This document shows, one piece after another, positions 11,216 to 22,868 of a stretch of DNA of 64,000 nucleotides; the first letter of the stretch is position 1, and the number at the start of each line of letters is the position of its first letter. The notes beneath the pieces are model-generated. The model saw only the letters and a list, made by a program, of their open reading frames with translations, ran no database searches and had not been told where the DNA came from. The translations under genes were made by a program, and so were the position numbers. Origin of the DNA: Argopecten irradians (Eukaryota; Mollusca; Bivalvia; Pectinida; Pectinidae); assembly GCF_041381155.1 (NCBI RefSeq), contig NC_091144.1:38529033-38593032 (forward strand), in the 5' to 3' direction.

Positions 11216-12690
11216 GCAGCCTGATATTACAATGTTTGAATTAAACATGATCGTTATCATGTCCGTCTGTTACTATATACTTTATACTTTTACAATCAGA
11301 CAAAAAGAAATATTTATTTTCATATTTGAGAACAAAATCCCCAAAAGAGAGACATCATCGATAAAGAGTTTGACTCCTCCTAATTTGTATTAAGTCAAGG
11401 AAGCAATTCAGTAATGAAAGCTTGAAGCTCTCTATTGTGAAACGTGATATTTCCTTTTCTAAAAGGACCCATTTCAATCCTGCGTTTATAGTTTTAGTTA
11501 TTTTTCCTATTTCCATTTTAACAGGATACCCCTTGCTTACATTTAATGATATTGTTTTTGAATAATTGTTTTTTTTTAAATAATATATTAATATGAAGTA
11601 ATTTGTCATTAGTATCATATAACTGATATTTACAATATTTTGAATATTGAGGCGCGGTTCACCTCATCTACTGTTTAATGCTAGTGACATAAAAGCAACA
11701 GTCGATGGTAATTAATACCAAAAGGTATACAATAAAATACCAACGTGAAGTGGAATTTCGATTTTTGTGGAATAAGTGATATACCAATAGGACAAGCTAG
11801 GGTAAAACTTTTATTATTTTACATTATTTTTTGTGTTAATTTAACGTAATATAATATAAACACGATTAAACACTAATTATTGTTCCAATGATAAATATCA
11901 TTTATGCTCTGTTGTATCATTAGTGCCTCCAGGCATAACTACTTTTGGAATCCCTGTAGTGGCAGATCCTAAAATAGGGAAGTGTTTGTTGCAATGTCCA
12001 TGTGAGCTACATATAACCCCTATATAAGGGCATTTGTTATATGTTTGGTCGCATTCGTCATGATCAATGCATTTCTTTTCTTTGATAATGATAATAAATT
12101 TGCAATTTGTAATTTAATTTAGTATTTCACCAACAAAAATAAAACATATGTCGTCCTATGGATGGCTGTGTCGGTTGAAATGACGACAAGGAGTAGGGTA
12201 GAAGCTTGTTGATGGCTTATTTATTCAATCTGAAGTGTAGACAAGAGCTCTTTCTCTCTCTAATATGTGGCCCTAGAGGAGGCGGTGACAGAGGTAGATG
12301 TAAAGTGTATGTGAGGCGGAAGTACCCAGTCTCAAACCTCAGTCTCAGTCTTCAGTCTAATGTCCGTTTCAGTCTGATTCCCGTCTAATGTCTGTCTGAC
12401 TGGGGCCTATTGCGACCCTCTATTTATAATGATTGGGTACGTGACTGGTGCACGTGCCGTTGGGACAATGCTTGCCCCAAAGGTTACCAAGCTCATCATA
12501 AACTGTCAAAATTTACTAATTTTAATTCAGAATACAGCCTTACCGGCGCCTGATGCAGGCTTAACAAAGTAGAAATGTTTTGATTTTCTGACTGGACTTG
12601 GTTGAGGCTGGACAGAACTGCCTGTAATATGCACATTTTGCACAAACTATACTGCGCAGTTAAACAGGTGTGTGGACCACGTGATGTCCT
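11216..12690. other. Intergenic, nothing recognised
   Basis: AT-rich and without a supportable gene. Near 12325-12400 there is a short imperfect iteration of CAGTCT/GTCTAATGTC. Confidence 0.45.
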
Positions 12691-12694
12691 GGCA

Positions 12695-12870
12695 TTCCTT
12701 CCAGAACATTCCACGTAGTCCTTACCATACCCATACCTATTCGGTAACAATTAACTAATAAGTTGGTCACCTAGTTTAACACGTGCATAGACCGTGCTTT
12801 CCAGAACATCCCACGTAGTCGCTTCTAAGTAGGTGCCGTAACAATTTACTGATATTTCGGTCACCTTGTT
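12695..12870. repeat. Imperfect tandem duplication, about 102 bp offset
   Basis: TTCCAGAACATTCCACGTAG near 12698 recurs as TTCCAGAACATCCCACGTAG near 12800. Each is followed by a GTAACAATT...GGTCACC segment. Confidence 0.6.
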
Positions 12871-14075
12871 TCGCCCAATGAAATATAAAGACTACGAAAT
12901 CGAAATTTATCCTATACATAGATATAATCTTCAGATCATTTTCAATGCATACAGCGAACAATATGGATGGTCAGTTGCCTAGCTTGACCAGGAAAATACT
13001 CCTCTAAAAATATAGCGAAGTCAAGCTTTACATAGAACATGACGTATTTTTTCCAAAACGAGGCCGCAGCAACATACGGAAGCGTGCAACAAAATGTCAA
13101 ATAGAAGCGACAGTCTTGCCACGGCATGCTTAGTTAAAAAACAACAACAAATCGAAGTGCGAGGGACTGTTTATACATATCATATAATCTAAAACACTTC
13201 ATGTTACTTACATACGCTCGCTAACTTTGTACACCAAATATACGTGTAGTTAGTCTGCGGCTGTTTGTGCGCTGGCATATGTGTTGAAATTTAACTCACC
13301 ACGTGCAATGCCGTTACAAGAGCCCCAACAGATCCCGGCAAGTTCCGCTTGAGATGTGGCTTCTGTTTCTTTTATTGCTACATGCCATTTCTGAATTTAA
13401 TTCCCTATAGATATCCTAGGGTGCTACCGAATCCATTATAATTTCCTCCACTTTGTTGCCGATTCAGATATATTTTTTTCATCGCACACACTTTCGTTCA
13501 GCCACTTTGTTTACTTTTAGTGCGTGACAATGCGCATGCGTCAAACTTCGACAACACAATCCATCGCAGCTTCATTTGCATATTATTTTGTCTGACGGAC
13601 ACCGTAATAAATCAAGGATTTCCTTCAATTATGTATTCAAGACAAATTTGTTCAATCTCAAACACTTAAAGAAATTAAATTGAGATATTTTAATGTGTTT
13701 TTTCATCTTTTCTTCCGCTTATTGCATTTCACAAAAAAAATATTTATTTGGTTGGGCGAAACCTACCTTTAAAACAACAACCTAACTCTGACTGCAAGTA
13801 TGAGTAAACAATTCCGCGTTACTGACCTTTAAATATACTACACATCGGTACTAGGTCTAAGCAACATTATATACACCACAATAATGCACTATGAAATTAA
13901 ACACAGCCTAATAAATATATACATGGTTGTTATTAAATAACTAATACTTGTACTCTTATAAAATACACTATAATTTAACTCAGTCCCGCGATCCACAATT
14001 ATACGCGGCTAACATGACAACTTCTGTCAAGGTTCAACAGGTACCCCACTTCCTGTTTACCTAGCGGGAATATTC
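12871..14075. other. Intergenic, nothing recognised
   Basis: No coding motif, array or inverted repeat recognised. Confidence 0.45.
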
Positions 14076-14220
14076 AAATATCATATTTATTAATGATATT
14101 CATGGGGACTTAAGCAGGGCTACTAGCCTGCCTATCTCCATATGGTTACAATCATCTATAACCAATAATTTCATTGGGGCTTAAGCAAGGCTACCAGCCT
14201 GCCTACTTCTATAGGGTTAC
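14076..14220. repeat. Tandem duplication, about 70 bp
   Basis: Two adjacent copies of a segment holding CTTAAGCAGGGCTACTAGCC (second copy CTTAAGCAAGGCTACCAGCC) followed by TGCCTA and a GGTTAC end. Confidence 0.7.
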
Positions 14221-15417
14221 GCATATTAAATATGCAAAAAATATTTTTGCAAGGACATGTACTTATAAATCCTTGGTTTTTGTCAATTTTTGTCAGTACA
14301 GTAATGTTTGCAATTCATGAACGGCAGTACATTAAACATGCTTGATTTATTTATGTTGAAAAATATGAGAAAATTTTAACAAATGAATTGTGATAACACT
14401 ATACTATCCATTAAATTCAACTCCATTGGCTATGTAAAAATTAAAGCTAGAAACCAATATCATTACACTATAGTTTATATGAAATTATATGGATTAACGT
14501 CAGTACTGTACTTTATTTATTGATGAAGCACTGTACATTATATGGTTAGAAAGAAAATAATTAAACGAGATCTGTCGGTAAATGTTTATTTTAATTTGTT
14601 TTATTGACGAACGGTTTTGGGTCAAAAAGTTATTGATATGTCTGTGAATCGAAAAAAGCAGACGGCCGAAAATACCCGAACGCGCTCTACCGACATCCGT
14701 TTACCTGTTTCATCTATGCATGTAGACATAAAGTCTACCTGAGGTAACACGTGTAAATATTCTGTTATGGTTCATCGACCTATATTCATGTCAGCGACAA
14801 ACGTTCGTAAAAAGGTCAAGATATCACAATAATATTTATATATACATTCGAAGAAGTCATATGTAAGGTCAAATTCTCTCTAACGTTACCATAAAGTCAT
14901 TGACGTCATTTACAGATTAAGCCAGTCCATGTGCGCTTCGCAAACGAACACTTCACAGTGCTATCCAATTGTTATTTTGGTACAAACTGCATATGTAATA
15001 TATCTTTCCTGCGATTACTATCTCAATACTTGGACTTACGATCCTTCAAACCTACAAGGATAAGATATACATTTAGAATGTTGAAAATGCCGCCTTCCAC
15101 GTGGAATGGCGGTGCAAACCGGAAGTGTATATGCCTAGATCTAAAGTTTCGTTTCCATGATCGCCTTTTTCTACCTCCACACAGGAGTTACCACTAACCC
15201 GAAACAGAGCTATTTCGTCGGAAATACTCCTGTCGTAACGCAGAGGCTATCTACGATTGTATGTTACTTCCGTGTTAAGTCGAAAAGAGTCTTGAATAAT
15301 ATTGTTACATGTATCTAACCTATTGAAAGCAAATAGGAGACCGAGATTACCCACCATTTTATAAGATATAAAAGGGGACCGACAGCGTAGACACGTTTTG
15401 TTAACCAAAGATAGACG
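14221..15417. other. Intergenic, nothing recognised
   Basis: AT-rich with short frames. The 88-codon frame at 14931-15197 has no family motif that I recognise and no supporting context. Confidence 0.45.
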
Positions 15418-15533
15418 GTTTCTGTCGCTAGGTGTGTTGATGTTAGATTTGAGCTCATGTACGATTCATATAGTACATATCCCTAAACGTACAGGAGCTC
15501 AATGCTAAGATTAACACACCTACCGATGATATC
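15418..15533 (+). ncRNA. Candidate microRNA-precursor-like hairpin
   Basis: The arms 15429-15461 and 15488-15522 pair over about 33 bp. They start from TAGGTGTGTT on the 5' side and AACACACCTA on the 3' side, and enclose a loop of about 25 nt. Unpaired positions are few and scattered as one- or two-base internal loops. Weaker pairing continues about 11 bp below the main stem (TCTGTCGC against GATGATA). That size and the basal extension resemble an animal pri-miRNA. I do not recognise a known mature sequence. It could instead be a small palindromic repeat, but no second copy was noticed in the window. Confidence 0.4.
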
Positions 15534-15590
15534 CGCTCCTTTACACGATGTTTGTGAGTAGCGTATTATATGTATATTGTAGGGTCCCTG

Positions 15591-15905
15591 CATCCTCGAT
15601 ACTCCAGGGGTTCCGATCACTTACGATCTCTACACCCCTGGACTATCTCATCATAAAACTGGAGGCAACAGAACAGAACAGGTAATTAGTCCTTTGATGT
15701 ACATCAAAAGAACCGTATAACGGTACACTGTGGTTGACTATGTGGCTTTGAAGTTGGGCGTCGCTCTCTCTGTAGTCTTCAAAGGAAATCTTTGCTGGTC
15801 TGTGATTGGTCAAATATTTTCAGCTGAGCTGCCTTCAATTTCACTATGAGATAGTCCAGGGGTGTAGAGATCGTAAGTGATCGGAACCCCTGGAGTATCG
15901 AGGAT
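15591..15905. mobile_element. Foldback MITE family A, intact (copy 3)
   Basis: Nearly full palindrome, from CATCCTCGATACTCCAGGGG to CCCCTGGAGTATCGAGGATG. The flanks repeat GGGTCCCTG on both sides, a 9-bp target site duplication. The interior holds GGCGTCGCTCTCTCTGTAG and GATTGGTCAAATA. Long inverted termini with 9-bp duplications fit a non-autonomous Mutator-like element, with Merlin as the alternative. There is no coding capacity. Confidence 0.9.
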
Positions 15906-15960
15906 GGGGTCCCTGTAGCTCAGTTGATAACACGAGAGCTCTACAGTCCCCCTGTTATCT
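15906..15960 (+). repeat. tRNA-like head fragment interrupted by the MITE
   Basis: GGGTCCCTGTAGCTCAGTTG resembles the 5' half of a tRNA or SINE head, with an A-box TAGCTCAGTTG. It stops before any B-box. The neighbouring MITE inserted at its GGGTCCCTG and duplicated it. Confidence 0.4.
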
Positions 15961-17192
15961 GTCTATATATATACACTGATATAGAACAATATACTCTGTC
16001 CTCACATTCAGTGATGTAGAGCATTAACTCGTAACGTACCCCCATTACACGTTACAAAGCCAGATAATTTAAGACAGTTTATTAGTCTCAGACACGGTAC
16101 GTTTTAACTCTACTTTGTAGTCTGTTATATTTATCAAATGTTTACAAACCACGAACAAAGTCCCTGTGGTTTGTTGCTTGGTATCCGTTGATATAACCTC
16201 AATACATGTTTTCAGTATGACAGTATCATTTATATAGATGGGTTTTTCCACTTTCGGTTTGTACGATAAGATACTATGACATTGCAGATAGAAATTTCCA
16301 TACGTAGTTGAATGCTTCTAAACACTCATAAGAAAAACATATTGTGCTGGAGGTATTTCCATATATTGCCTCAAGAACAATGGTTATGTTTGCAGGGGCG
16401 TAGGAAGCGGGGGGCAGGGGGGCAACTGCTCCCCCGTTCCCCAGGACCGGGGTGGGGGGGGGGGGCAAACATGTCTCGGTCACACGCTAATTTTGGCCAA
16501 TTTGCGCATTCGTTAATTTCCTTTTAGTGACCCCACTGTCTATAAATGTGTACAAGGATTAAATTTAATGATATATGAAAAATGTACATAAAAACATAAT
16601 TAATCTCCTCCTGTAGGTGCGGCGGGGGGGGGGGGGGGGGGTTACAAAATATTGAGGACCTTTGCCATGGTTATATCAAGGTAATTCACATTTCGCCTTT
16701 GAATATCAGCTTACTTTGATAAAAAGTTATTCATACTGAATATTTTTACGTAAACACTTCACATTTTGATAAAACGATCCAGATTTCCTTCCTTGTCGGT
16801 TTGTTTACGCTTGCTATATATTGATGTGGTATACTACTTCCGGTTTGTATATATAATACACTATGAAGTAAAATATTGGAATTTCCATATTTTTGTAACC
16901 GAGTCAGATTAAAATTAACTACTAAAGACTGAAGTTTTCTTTTCAAACATTTATTCAGCGTAGCAGAAAAAAACCTACAATAACAAATACAACGTATAAG
17001 AACAAATACAATACAACTAGACGATATTTTTTATCACTTATACATTAGATACAAATTCTCCGTAACAGTTACAATTAACGTTACAACGTAAATAATTGTA
17101 TATTATTCTATCTATAATAAATTATAGAATTGATTAAGACAGCAAACATCAGTAAGGCAATCTGTACATTACTTCTATTTTACATATAAAAC
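15961..17192. other. Intergenic with two G-rich tracts
   Basis: No gene. A G-rich stretch at 16394-16466 (including a run of about 14 G at 16453) and a second G run at 16622-16641 could form quadruplexes or be assembly-sensitive. The sequence GGGGCGTAGGAAGCGGGGGG suggests a transposon fragment, but I cannot place it. Confidence 0.45.
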
Positions 17193-17767
17193 TTAAAGGG
17201 ACAATTCAGTCTAAGAGAACATTAAAATTTGTACATATTTCGGAAAAAAACCAGTTCTAATGGAAATTAGATTATTCGGTTTTACTGTGATATGCCTGAA
17301 AAGCCTATGGTTGTGACATGTGTGTAGATGTTCAAACTCGCTCGCTGTCCGCCATTACACATTGTGGTCGAACTTCTTGTATGCCGAACCCTGTCCCTTG
17401 CTCGTAGAGTAATGCAACTTTTGTCTAGAACTGCTCAAATCGCTCTGACAGTAGTGTGTTTACCTTATTAGGTGAATTGTCTTGCCCAAAAACCATTTCA
17501 TCACCTTCTCGGTGGTTATGTAGTTTATTTGCTTAACGTGCGTGACTTTGGCTCATGCATGGGTACAGCGGCCATATTGTACCTACTTAATCGTATTGAT
17601 CAACGATTTGATATTTCAACGATATTAATTGAAATACGAAACAATGACGTGGAATTTGTCAATATTTTATGTTATATGTTTCATAAGAAATGTAGAACAA
17701 TACATTTGTGCTATAGTTTGCTTCTTGGTAATGTAAAAGAATTAGCCTGAGCGAATTGTCCCTTTAA
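17193..17767. mobile_element. TTAA-flanked MITE, 575 bp
   Basis: The left end is TTAAAGGGACAATTC and the right end GAATTGTCCCTTTAA. These are inverted termini AGGGACAATTC flanked by TTAA on both sides. TTAA duplications are typical of piggyBac and Kolobok superfamilies. The 92-codon frame at 17472-17750 lies inside and shows no transposase motif. Confidence 0.75.
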
Positions 17768-18085
17768 CAAATTACAAAGTGTACATACCCTGGTTCTCGT
17801 TATAAAAAAAACAAGGACGAACCACGCCCAAAATAAACTGATAAAAAAGACCATTTAACTTCAAATGGAAATTACAAAGTGTACATACCCGATCAGTCCA
17901 ACAGGGGTTATCAAGGGAACTGTATAAGTTCCTTCTGTCTGCATAGTTATATAGTATCTGTGGAAATAATAATTAAATTAGTTAAGTACATATAAATTAA
18001 TACTGGTTCTAGTTATAAAAAAACAATGACGAACCACGCCCAAAATAAACTTATAAAAAAGACAATTTAACTTCAAATGGAAAAA
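17768..18085. repeat. Duplicated segments around a GAACCACGCCCAAAATAAAC core
   Basis: An 80-bp block at 17790-17870 recurs at 18004-18083 (GTTATAAAAAAACAA, GACGAACCACGCCCAAAATA, TTTAACTTCAAATGGAAA). The short ACAAAGTGTACATACCC also occurs twice, at 17774 and 17875. Confidence 0.7.
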
Positions 18086-19361
18086 GGTGAAATCCCGTAA
18101 AGGTTATAGATAATATATATAATTTCATATAAAATATAACTATTGTTACAGTCCACTTACTTTGGAATATATAGAATATATGTTTTTACTGTAGATAGCT
18201 TTATAATGTTGGTACGTCAAGACGGTCTCGTGACGTGTGCAGAAATGACAGATATAATTCACATGTACACGGTACGTACGAAGACACAGTCACGTGATAA
18301 CATAACACATTAGCATAATGCACGTGACAAACACTTTGATGGACACACAAACTGGACTGACGTGTTTGACAAGTACATGTATTAAAATAGACAATGTTAA
18401 TGATTACGGCGAATTAAATTAATGTAGAAGCACAAAATACTAATATTGTCGGTCCGGTAATATTGAAAAGGTTTTTAATAAATTTAACAAGCACTGTCAC
18501 ATGTTAGTTGGATTTTTCTAAACGTGTATAAACAAGCTATACTGCGTTTGTCGTATTTTATGTAGTACCGTTAGAATAACGATTACATAATTGACAAACA
18601 ACGTTTTCCTGTACGATGATCGCCGTACATTCTAGATTTCCGGTTACAAATAATGAAAACTAGCTCAGCTAGAAAAAAACGAATTGTATTACACCGAAGA
18701 TGAGCAAGTCCACTTAGTAAATATTATAATATGCATCAATCCTCACTTACCTAAACAATATGTTTGAGTAATTACGTTTCAGATAAAAGTAACATCATCA
18801 GTTGATGTCAATAATATGCATTTGTTAATGACAACAAATATGAATTTCTTTTGATATGGTTTCTTTATTCAAATATTGTTTAATAAAAGCAGTGTCATTA
18901 TTTCAACCCATTTTAATGCACTTATTTGCTTTTAGATCAAGCTTAGTTGTATATCATTCTCAATATTAAATATGATATCAGTATATCATAGAAATATTTC
19001 TGGAATGATAAACAGCCATAAAATTATCATTGTGTTGTATGAATCGACACTTCTCTAAACTACTTTCACAGATGAATGCTACCAAAATACTGTGTAATGA
19101 TAATGTACTTTAAGTACATGTATACGTTTATTGACGTTAACTTAAGATTGAATATAAATTACTTACATGATTAACATGGTATTGAACTTTAAAGATGCTC
19201 CACCGCTGACCAGTGGTATTTGTTTTCTCTATCAAAATCAGGAGATGGCGAATTGGTAATTTTCTTTAGTGAAAAAATAAACAAATATACTTTCTATTTT
19301 GTCTGTATATGCGGATGTTAAACACAAAAATGAAAAAGTGAGAAAAACCTCTACAAAGGAT
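18086..19361. other. Intergenic, nothing recognised
   Basis: AT-rich, with no gene, array or terminal repeats noticed. Confidence 0.45.
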
Positions 19362-19475
19362 GAGTGTCAGTTTGGGCCCGAGGCTCTGGTGGCCATGACC
19401 GATAAGCATCACGTTTTGTTTACAGATACCCGGGGATTCGGACATCATGTTATGACATATGATTAAGGTCAAGTC
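19362..19475 (+). repeat. Dispersed repeat, family G (copy 2)
   Basis: It shares TTTGGGCCC, GCCATGACCGATAA and TTTTGTTTACAGATACCCGG with 11105-11215. Between the shared blocks the copies differ by small insertions. Confidence 0.6.
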
Positions 19476-19992
19476 GGAGTCCCTTGTGAGTTATGGGGGA
19501 TAAACAGGAGGTGCAAGTTTCTGTTTTGCCCAGTTTTGTTGGAACCAAATTATATTTTTGAATGATTTTTAATGAATTATAATGCACTTACATGTTAAAA
19601 ATAAAACATTTTGAAAATATAATTTAGTATCTAAAAATAGGTCATAACATTTATTGTTTCGTGATAGTCAATCGGTGGATGTTTGAACACAAAAATGACA
19701 AAGGGAGAAAAATCCTAAACAAAGTCCTTTGTCGTGGACGTTTACAACCTCTTGTTTGTCTTCCAAATGAAAACGAATGGAAAATAAGGAATTAAGCTTT
19801 AAGCGATCAGCATTAGAAACATGATATTTTATCAATATGATTAAAACCAGCTGCATTGACTGCTTATAAACTACTTCCCAACGGATGTAAACAACAAGCC
19901 ATGAACTGATTACCTACACAAATGAAGTTATTGTACTATCATAATTTCTTATTGTAAATTGTATAATGTCCAAAAAGTCCTATTTCCTAATT

Positions 19993-19994
<2 letters not shown>
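19476..19994. other. Intergenic, nothing recognised
   Basis: AT-rich, no recognisable feature. Confidence 0.45.

Positions 19995-20083
<89 letters not shown>
19995..20083. repeat. (TC)n microsatellite inside a MITE remnant
   Basis: About 88 bp of pure TC, followed immediately by the MITE interior sequence TGTAGTCTTCAAAGGA. It is placed at the same internal CT run of family A as the tract at 5146-5247. Confidence 0.95.
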
Positions 20084-20087
<4 letters not shown>

Positions 20088-20230
20088 GTAGTCTTCAAAG
20101 GATATATTTGTTGGCTTGACCTTGTGATTGGTTCGGTTTTTTTTCCTCTGAGCTGACTTCAGTTTTGCTATGAGATAGTTCAGGGGCGTAGAGATCATAA
20201 GTGATCGGAACCCCTGGAGTATCGGGGATG
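20084..20230 (+). mobile_element. Foldback MITE family A, right half only (copy 4)
   Basis: It begins at the interior TGTAGTCTTCAAAGG and ends with CCCCTGGAGTATCGGGGATG. The left half is missing beyond the TC tract, the mirror image of the remnant at 5004-5145. Confidence 0.85.
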
Positions 20231-20445
20231 ATTAGCAACAGGAGAAGACGCATGTTTATTCTAACTTACAAACGTCCTCTACATTAACAATTTTACCATA
20301 ATTATTTTTCTTAAAGAGGAACAGAAAAGATGGAGGAGAGTGATGTATAGGGGAAAGGGGGGAAGGAGAGTGGATATAACATCAATAAGTTGGTATATAT
20401 CATGTATACATGTAATTATAAAAAAAAATCCATCCAGTATAATCG

Positions 20446-20685
20446 CATCCTCGATACTCCAGAGGTTACTATCATTGTCATTATATCCAGCCCTAGACTA
20501 TTTCATAGTAAAACTGGAGGCAGTCCAGGAGAAAAAAACCTGACCAATCACAGACCCGCAAAGATTTCCTTTAAAGACTACAGAGAGAGCAGAGAGCAAC
20601 GCCCAACTCCAAAGTCACACAGTCAACCACAGTGTCCAGGGGTGGGTATAATGTTAGTGATAGTAACCCCTGGAGTATCGAGGAC
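20446..20685. mobile_element. Foldback MITE family A, variant subfamily (copy 5)
   Basis: The outer tip CATCCTCGATACTCCAG is as in family A, but the next block reads GTTACTATCA...TTATATCCA instead of GTTCCGATCACTTACGATCT. The interior has CAAAGATTTCC and GAGAGCAACGCCCAACT. The same variant is seen at 39764 and 40763. Confidence 0.8.
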
Positions 20686-20934
20686 GTCACCACACTAACG
20701 GCTATCCAAACGATTCTGTTTGTTAAACCCTTTGTACTTTTGGAGAGAGTTGAGTCGTAACTCAAAACTAAACTGAATCACTCCGAGAGATATGACACGT
20801 TTACAACGACAAATGGACATCACGGAAATTAAATTTCCTCCGTTCAGCTCTCTAGAGAAAAATTCATAATAAATAAATGCAAAGGAAACAAATCAGTGAA
20901 AATTGGTAAAGCACTTTGCTAAAAGCAACTACGT

Positions 20935-21375
20935 GTCAGACGAAAACAAAATTGTTCATACAAAACGTGACAAAAATATGCGACACATGAAAACAAAGAT
21001 GACAAACACGAAGAATCCACAAGAATATAAAGATGTTAATACAACGCGCCACATAAAACAAAGATGTTCATAAAAACACAACATGTTAAACGAAAACAAA
21101 GTTGTCCATACAAAACGCGACAAAAAAGCGACAACGTGCCAAACGAAAGCAAATATTTCATACAAAACGCGACAAAAAACCGCCAACGCGACGCATGAAA
21201 AAAAGTTGTTCATACAAAACATGACTAAAAAACCCGACAACGTCCTTCACGAATACAAAGTTGTTCAAACAAAACGAAAACAAAATATTCATACAAAACG
21301 CGACAAAATAACGACAACGCGCCAAATGAAAACAAAGATCTTCAGACAAAACGCGATAAAAAGGCAGCAACACGT
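20935..21375. repeat. Imperfect tandem array, about 50-55 bp unit
   Basis: About eight diverged copies of a unit with CATACAAAACGCGACAAAAA, then GCGACAACGCGCC, then GAAAACAAAG. The frames at 20956-21240, 21083-21463 and 21158-21481 are read through this array and are periodic, so I do not call them genes. Confidence 0.75.
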
Positions 21376-21465
21376 CACAGAGGGTGGATACAACGTCAAT
21401 GCTAGTAACCCATGGAATATCGATTATGTCCGACAAATGGCAATCACAATCGGTATCAGATGACT

Positions 21466-21719
21466 TATCCTCGATACTCAATGAGATACTGACGTAACCT
21501 TGGACTATTTCAAAGTAAAACTGAAGGCAATTCAGGAGAAAAAAAACTGACCAATAACAAGCCTGCGGAGACTTCTTTTGAAGATTACAGAGGGAGCGAC
21601 GTCCAACTTCAAAGCAACACAGTCAACAATGCACTGTTATACAATTTCTTTGGTGTACATGAGATAGTTCAGGGGTGGATATAACGTATGTGATAGTAAC
21701 CCCTAGTGTATAGAGGATG
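21466..21719. mobile_element. Foldback MITE family A, diverged (copy 6)
   Basis: It begins ATCCTCGATACTCAATGAG and ends AACCCCTAGTGTATAGAGGA. The interior AGAGGGAGCGACGTCCAACT matches the family. Both tips have decayed and no clean target duplication is seen. Confidence 0.75.
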
Positions 21720-21820
21720 AGCCAATGCCAGAATCTCAAGAGTCAGCAAACCACAAAAACGGGAGCCCCAAGGAAACAATCGCTAGAAGGTGTAAGAGGA
21801 CACCTTGCCATACCACAGTA

Positions 21821-22124
21821 CATCCTCGATACTCCAGGGGTTCCGATCACTAACGATCTCTACATCCCTGGACTATCTCATAGTAAAATTGGAGGCAGCT
21901 CAGCGGAAAATATTTGACCAATCATAGGCCAGCAAAGATTTCCTTTGAAGACTACAGAGAGAGCGACGCCCAACTTCAAAGCCACACAGTCAACCACAAT
22001 GTACCGTTATACGGCTCTTTTGGTGTATAAATTACCTATTTTGTTCTGTTGCCTCCAGTTTTACTATGAGATAGTCCAGGAGTGTAGAGATCGTAAGTGA
22101 TCGGAACCCCTGGAGTATCGAGGA
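21821..22124. mobile_element. Foldback MITE family A, intact (copy 7)
   Basis: It runs from CATCCTCGATACTCCAGGGG to CCCCTGGAGTATCGAGGA. ACCACAGTA stands directly left of the element and again just right of it, a 9-bp target duplication. The interior is in the opposite orientation to copies 3 and 8 (GCAAAGATTTCCTTTGAAGA on the plus strand). Confidence 0.9.
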
Positions 22125-22603
22125 AGACCACAGTAGGGACCTCCGATCCACCCACCACCGAAGAAAACGTAGATCTATGTAAGTGTATAATTTGTACGCT
22201 GTAACAGATCAAACATACGGGAAGGCCAATTAATTATAAGTACGTACCCGGTCTACTATACCTTTCGGCCGGGTACTAATTGGTGCCATGTGTCGTAATG
22301 GAGCACTGCCTCCGAAAATCACTCGGGCACAACTTTCTATACTTTTGTGTAGCTTTTCTATTATTTGAAGAGTATACGTGCAATAATATATATTATTTTT
22401 GTCCAAAATAGACATTACAACCATTCTGAATATCTTCTTTACTACTCATAGGACGTCAAATTCATAATCTGTAGACTTAGTTACCGTATAATTTTCCCTG
22501 GAAAAGGCCATCCCGTTAATATGTAAAAAAAAAATAATGTCTCGCTGTGAATTATATATTTTATACGGTTCAGTTTTATTGCCTATCAGGTAAGTCATAG
22601 ATA

Positions 22604-22760
22604 GATAGATTTCTTTATTTCCTCTGGTAAGAGATTTACATCAATCATATCTTTTGTTTACATCAAATCAAAACAACAAAGTATATACAAAATCATAGAC
22701 GAGTGTTCATCATCATTAAAGCCCACTTTTCGTTGTCCAAGTATATGTCCTTTGAACTTC
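22604..22760 (-). repeat. Possible retroposon 3' tail
   Basis: Read on the minus strand, this ends AATAAAGAAATCTATCTATC, the type of short-repeat tail found on some LINE/SINE 3' ends. There is no coding content and the family is unknown. Confidence 0.25.
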
Positions 22761-22868
22761 CAAGTATAAAATTATTGTCTTTCGTCTGTTAAATGGTCGA
22801 ATTTAACGTAATCCGATACGTCTAATACGTTTACTAAAAACTCTAATAATACATCGCGACTTTTGAAG

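Noticed and set aside
15906..15960. Functional tRNA gene
   Set aside because: Only a 5' tRNA-like segment; no T-arm, B-box or acceptor stem partner.
17472..17750. 92-codon frame as a transposase remnant
   Set aside because: It lies inside a 575-bp TTAA-flanked element, but no transposase motif can be seen.
20956..21481. Frames of 94-126 codons on both strands
   Set aside because: They run through an imperfect 50-55 bp tandem array, and composition follows the repeat.
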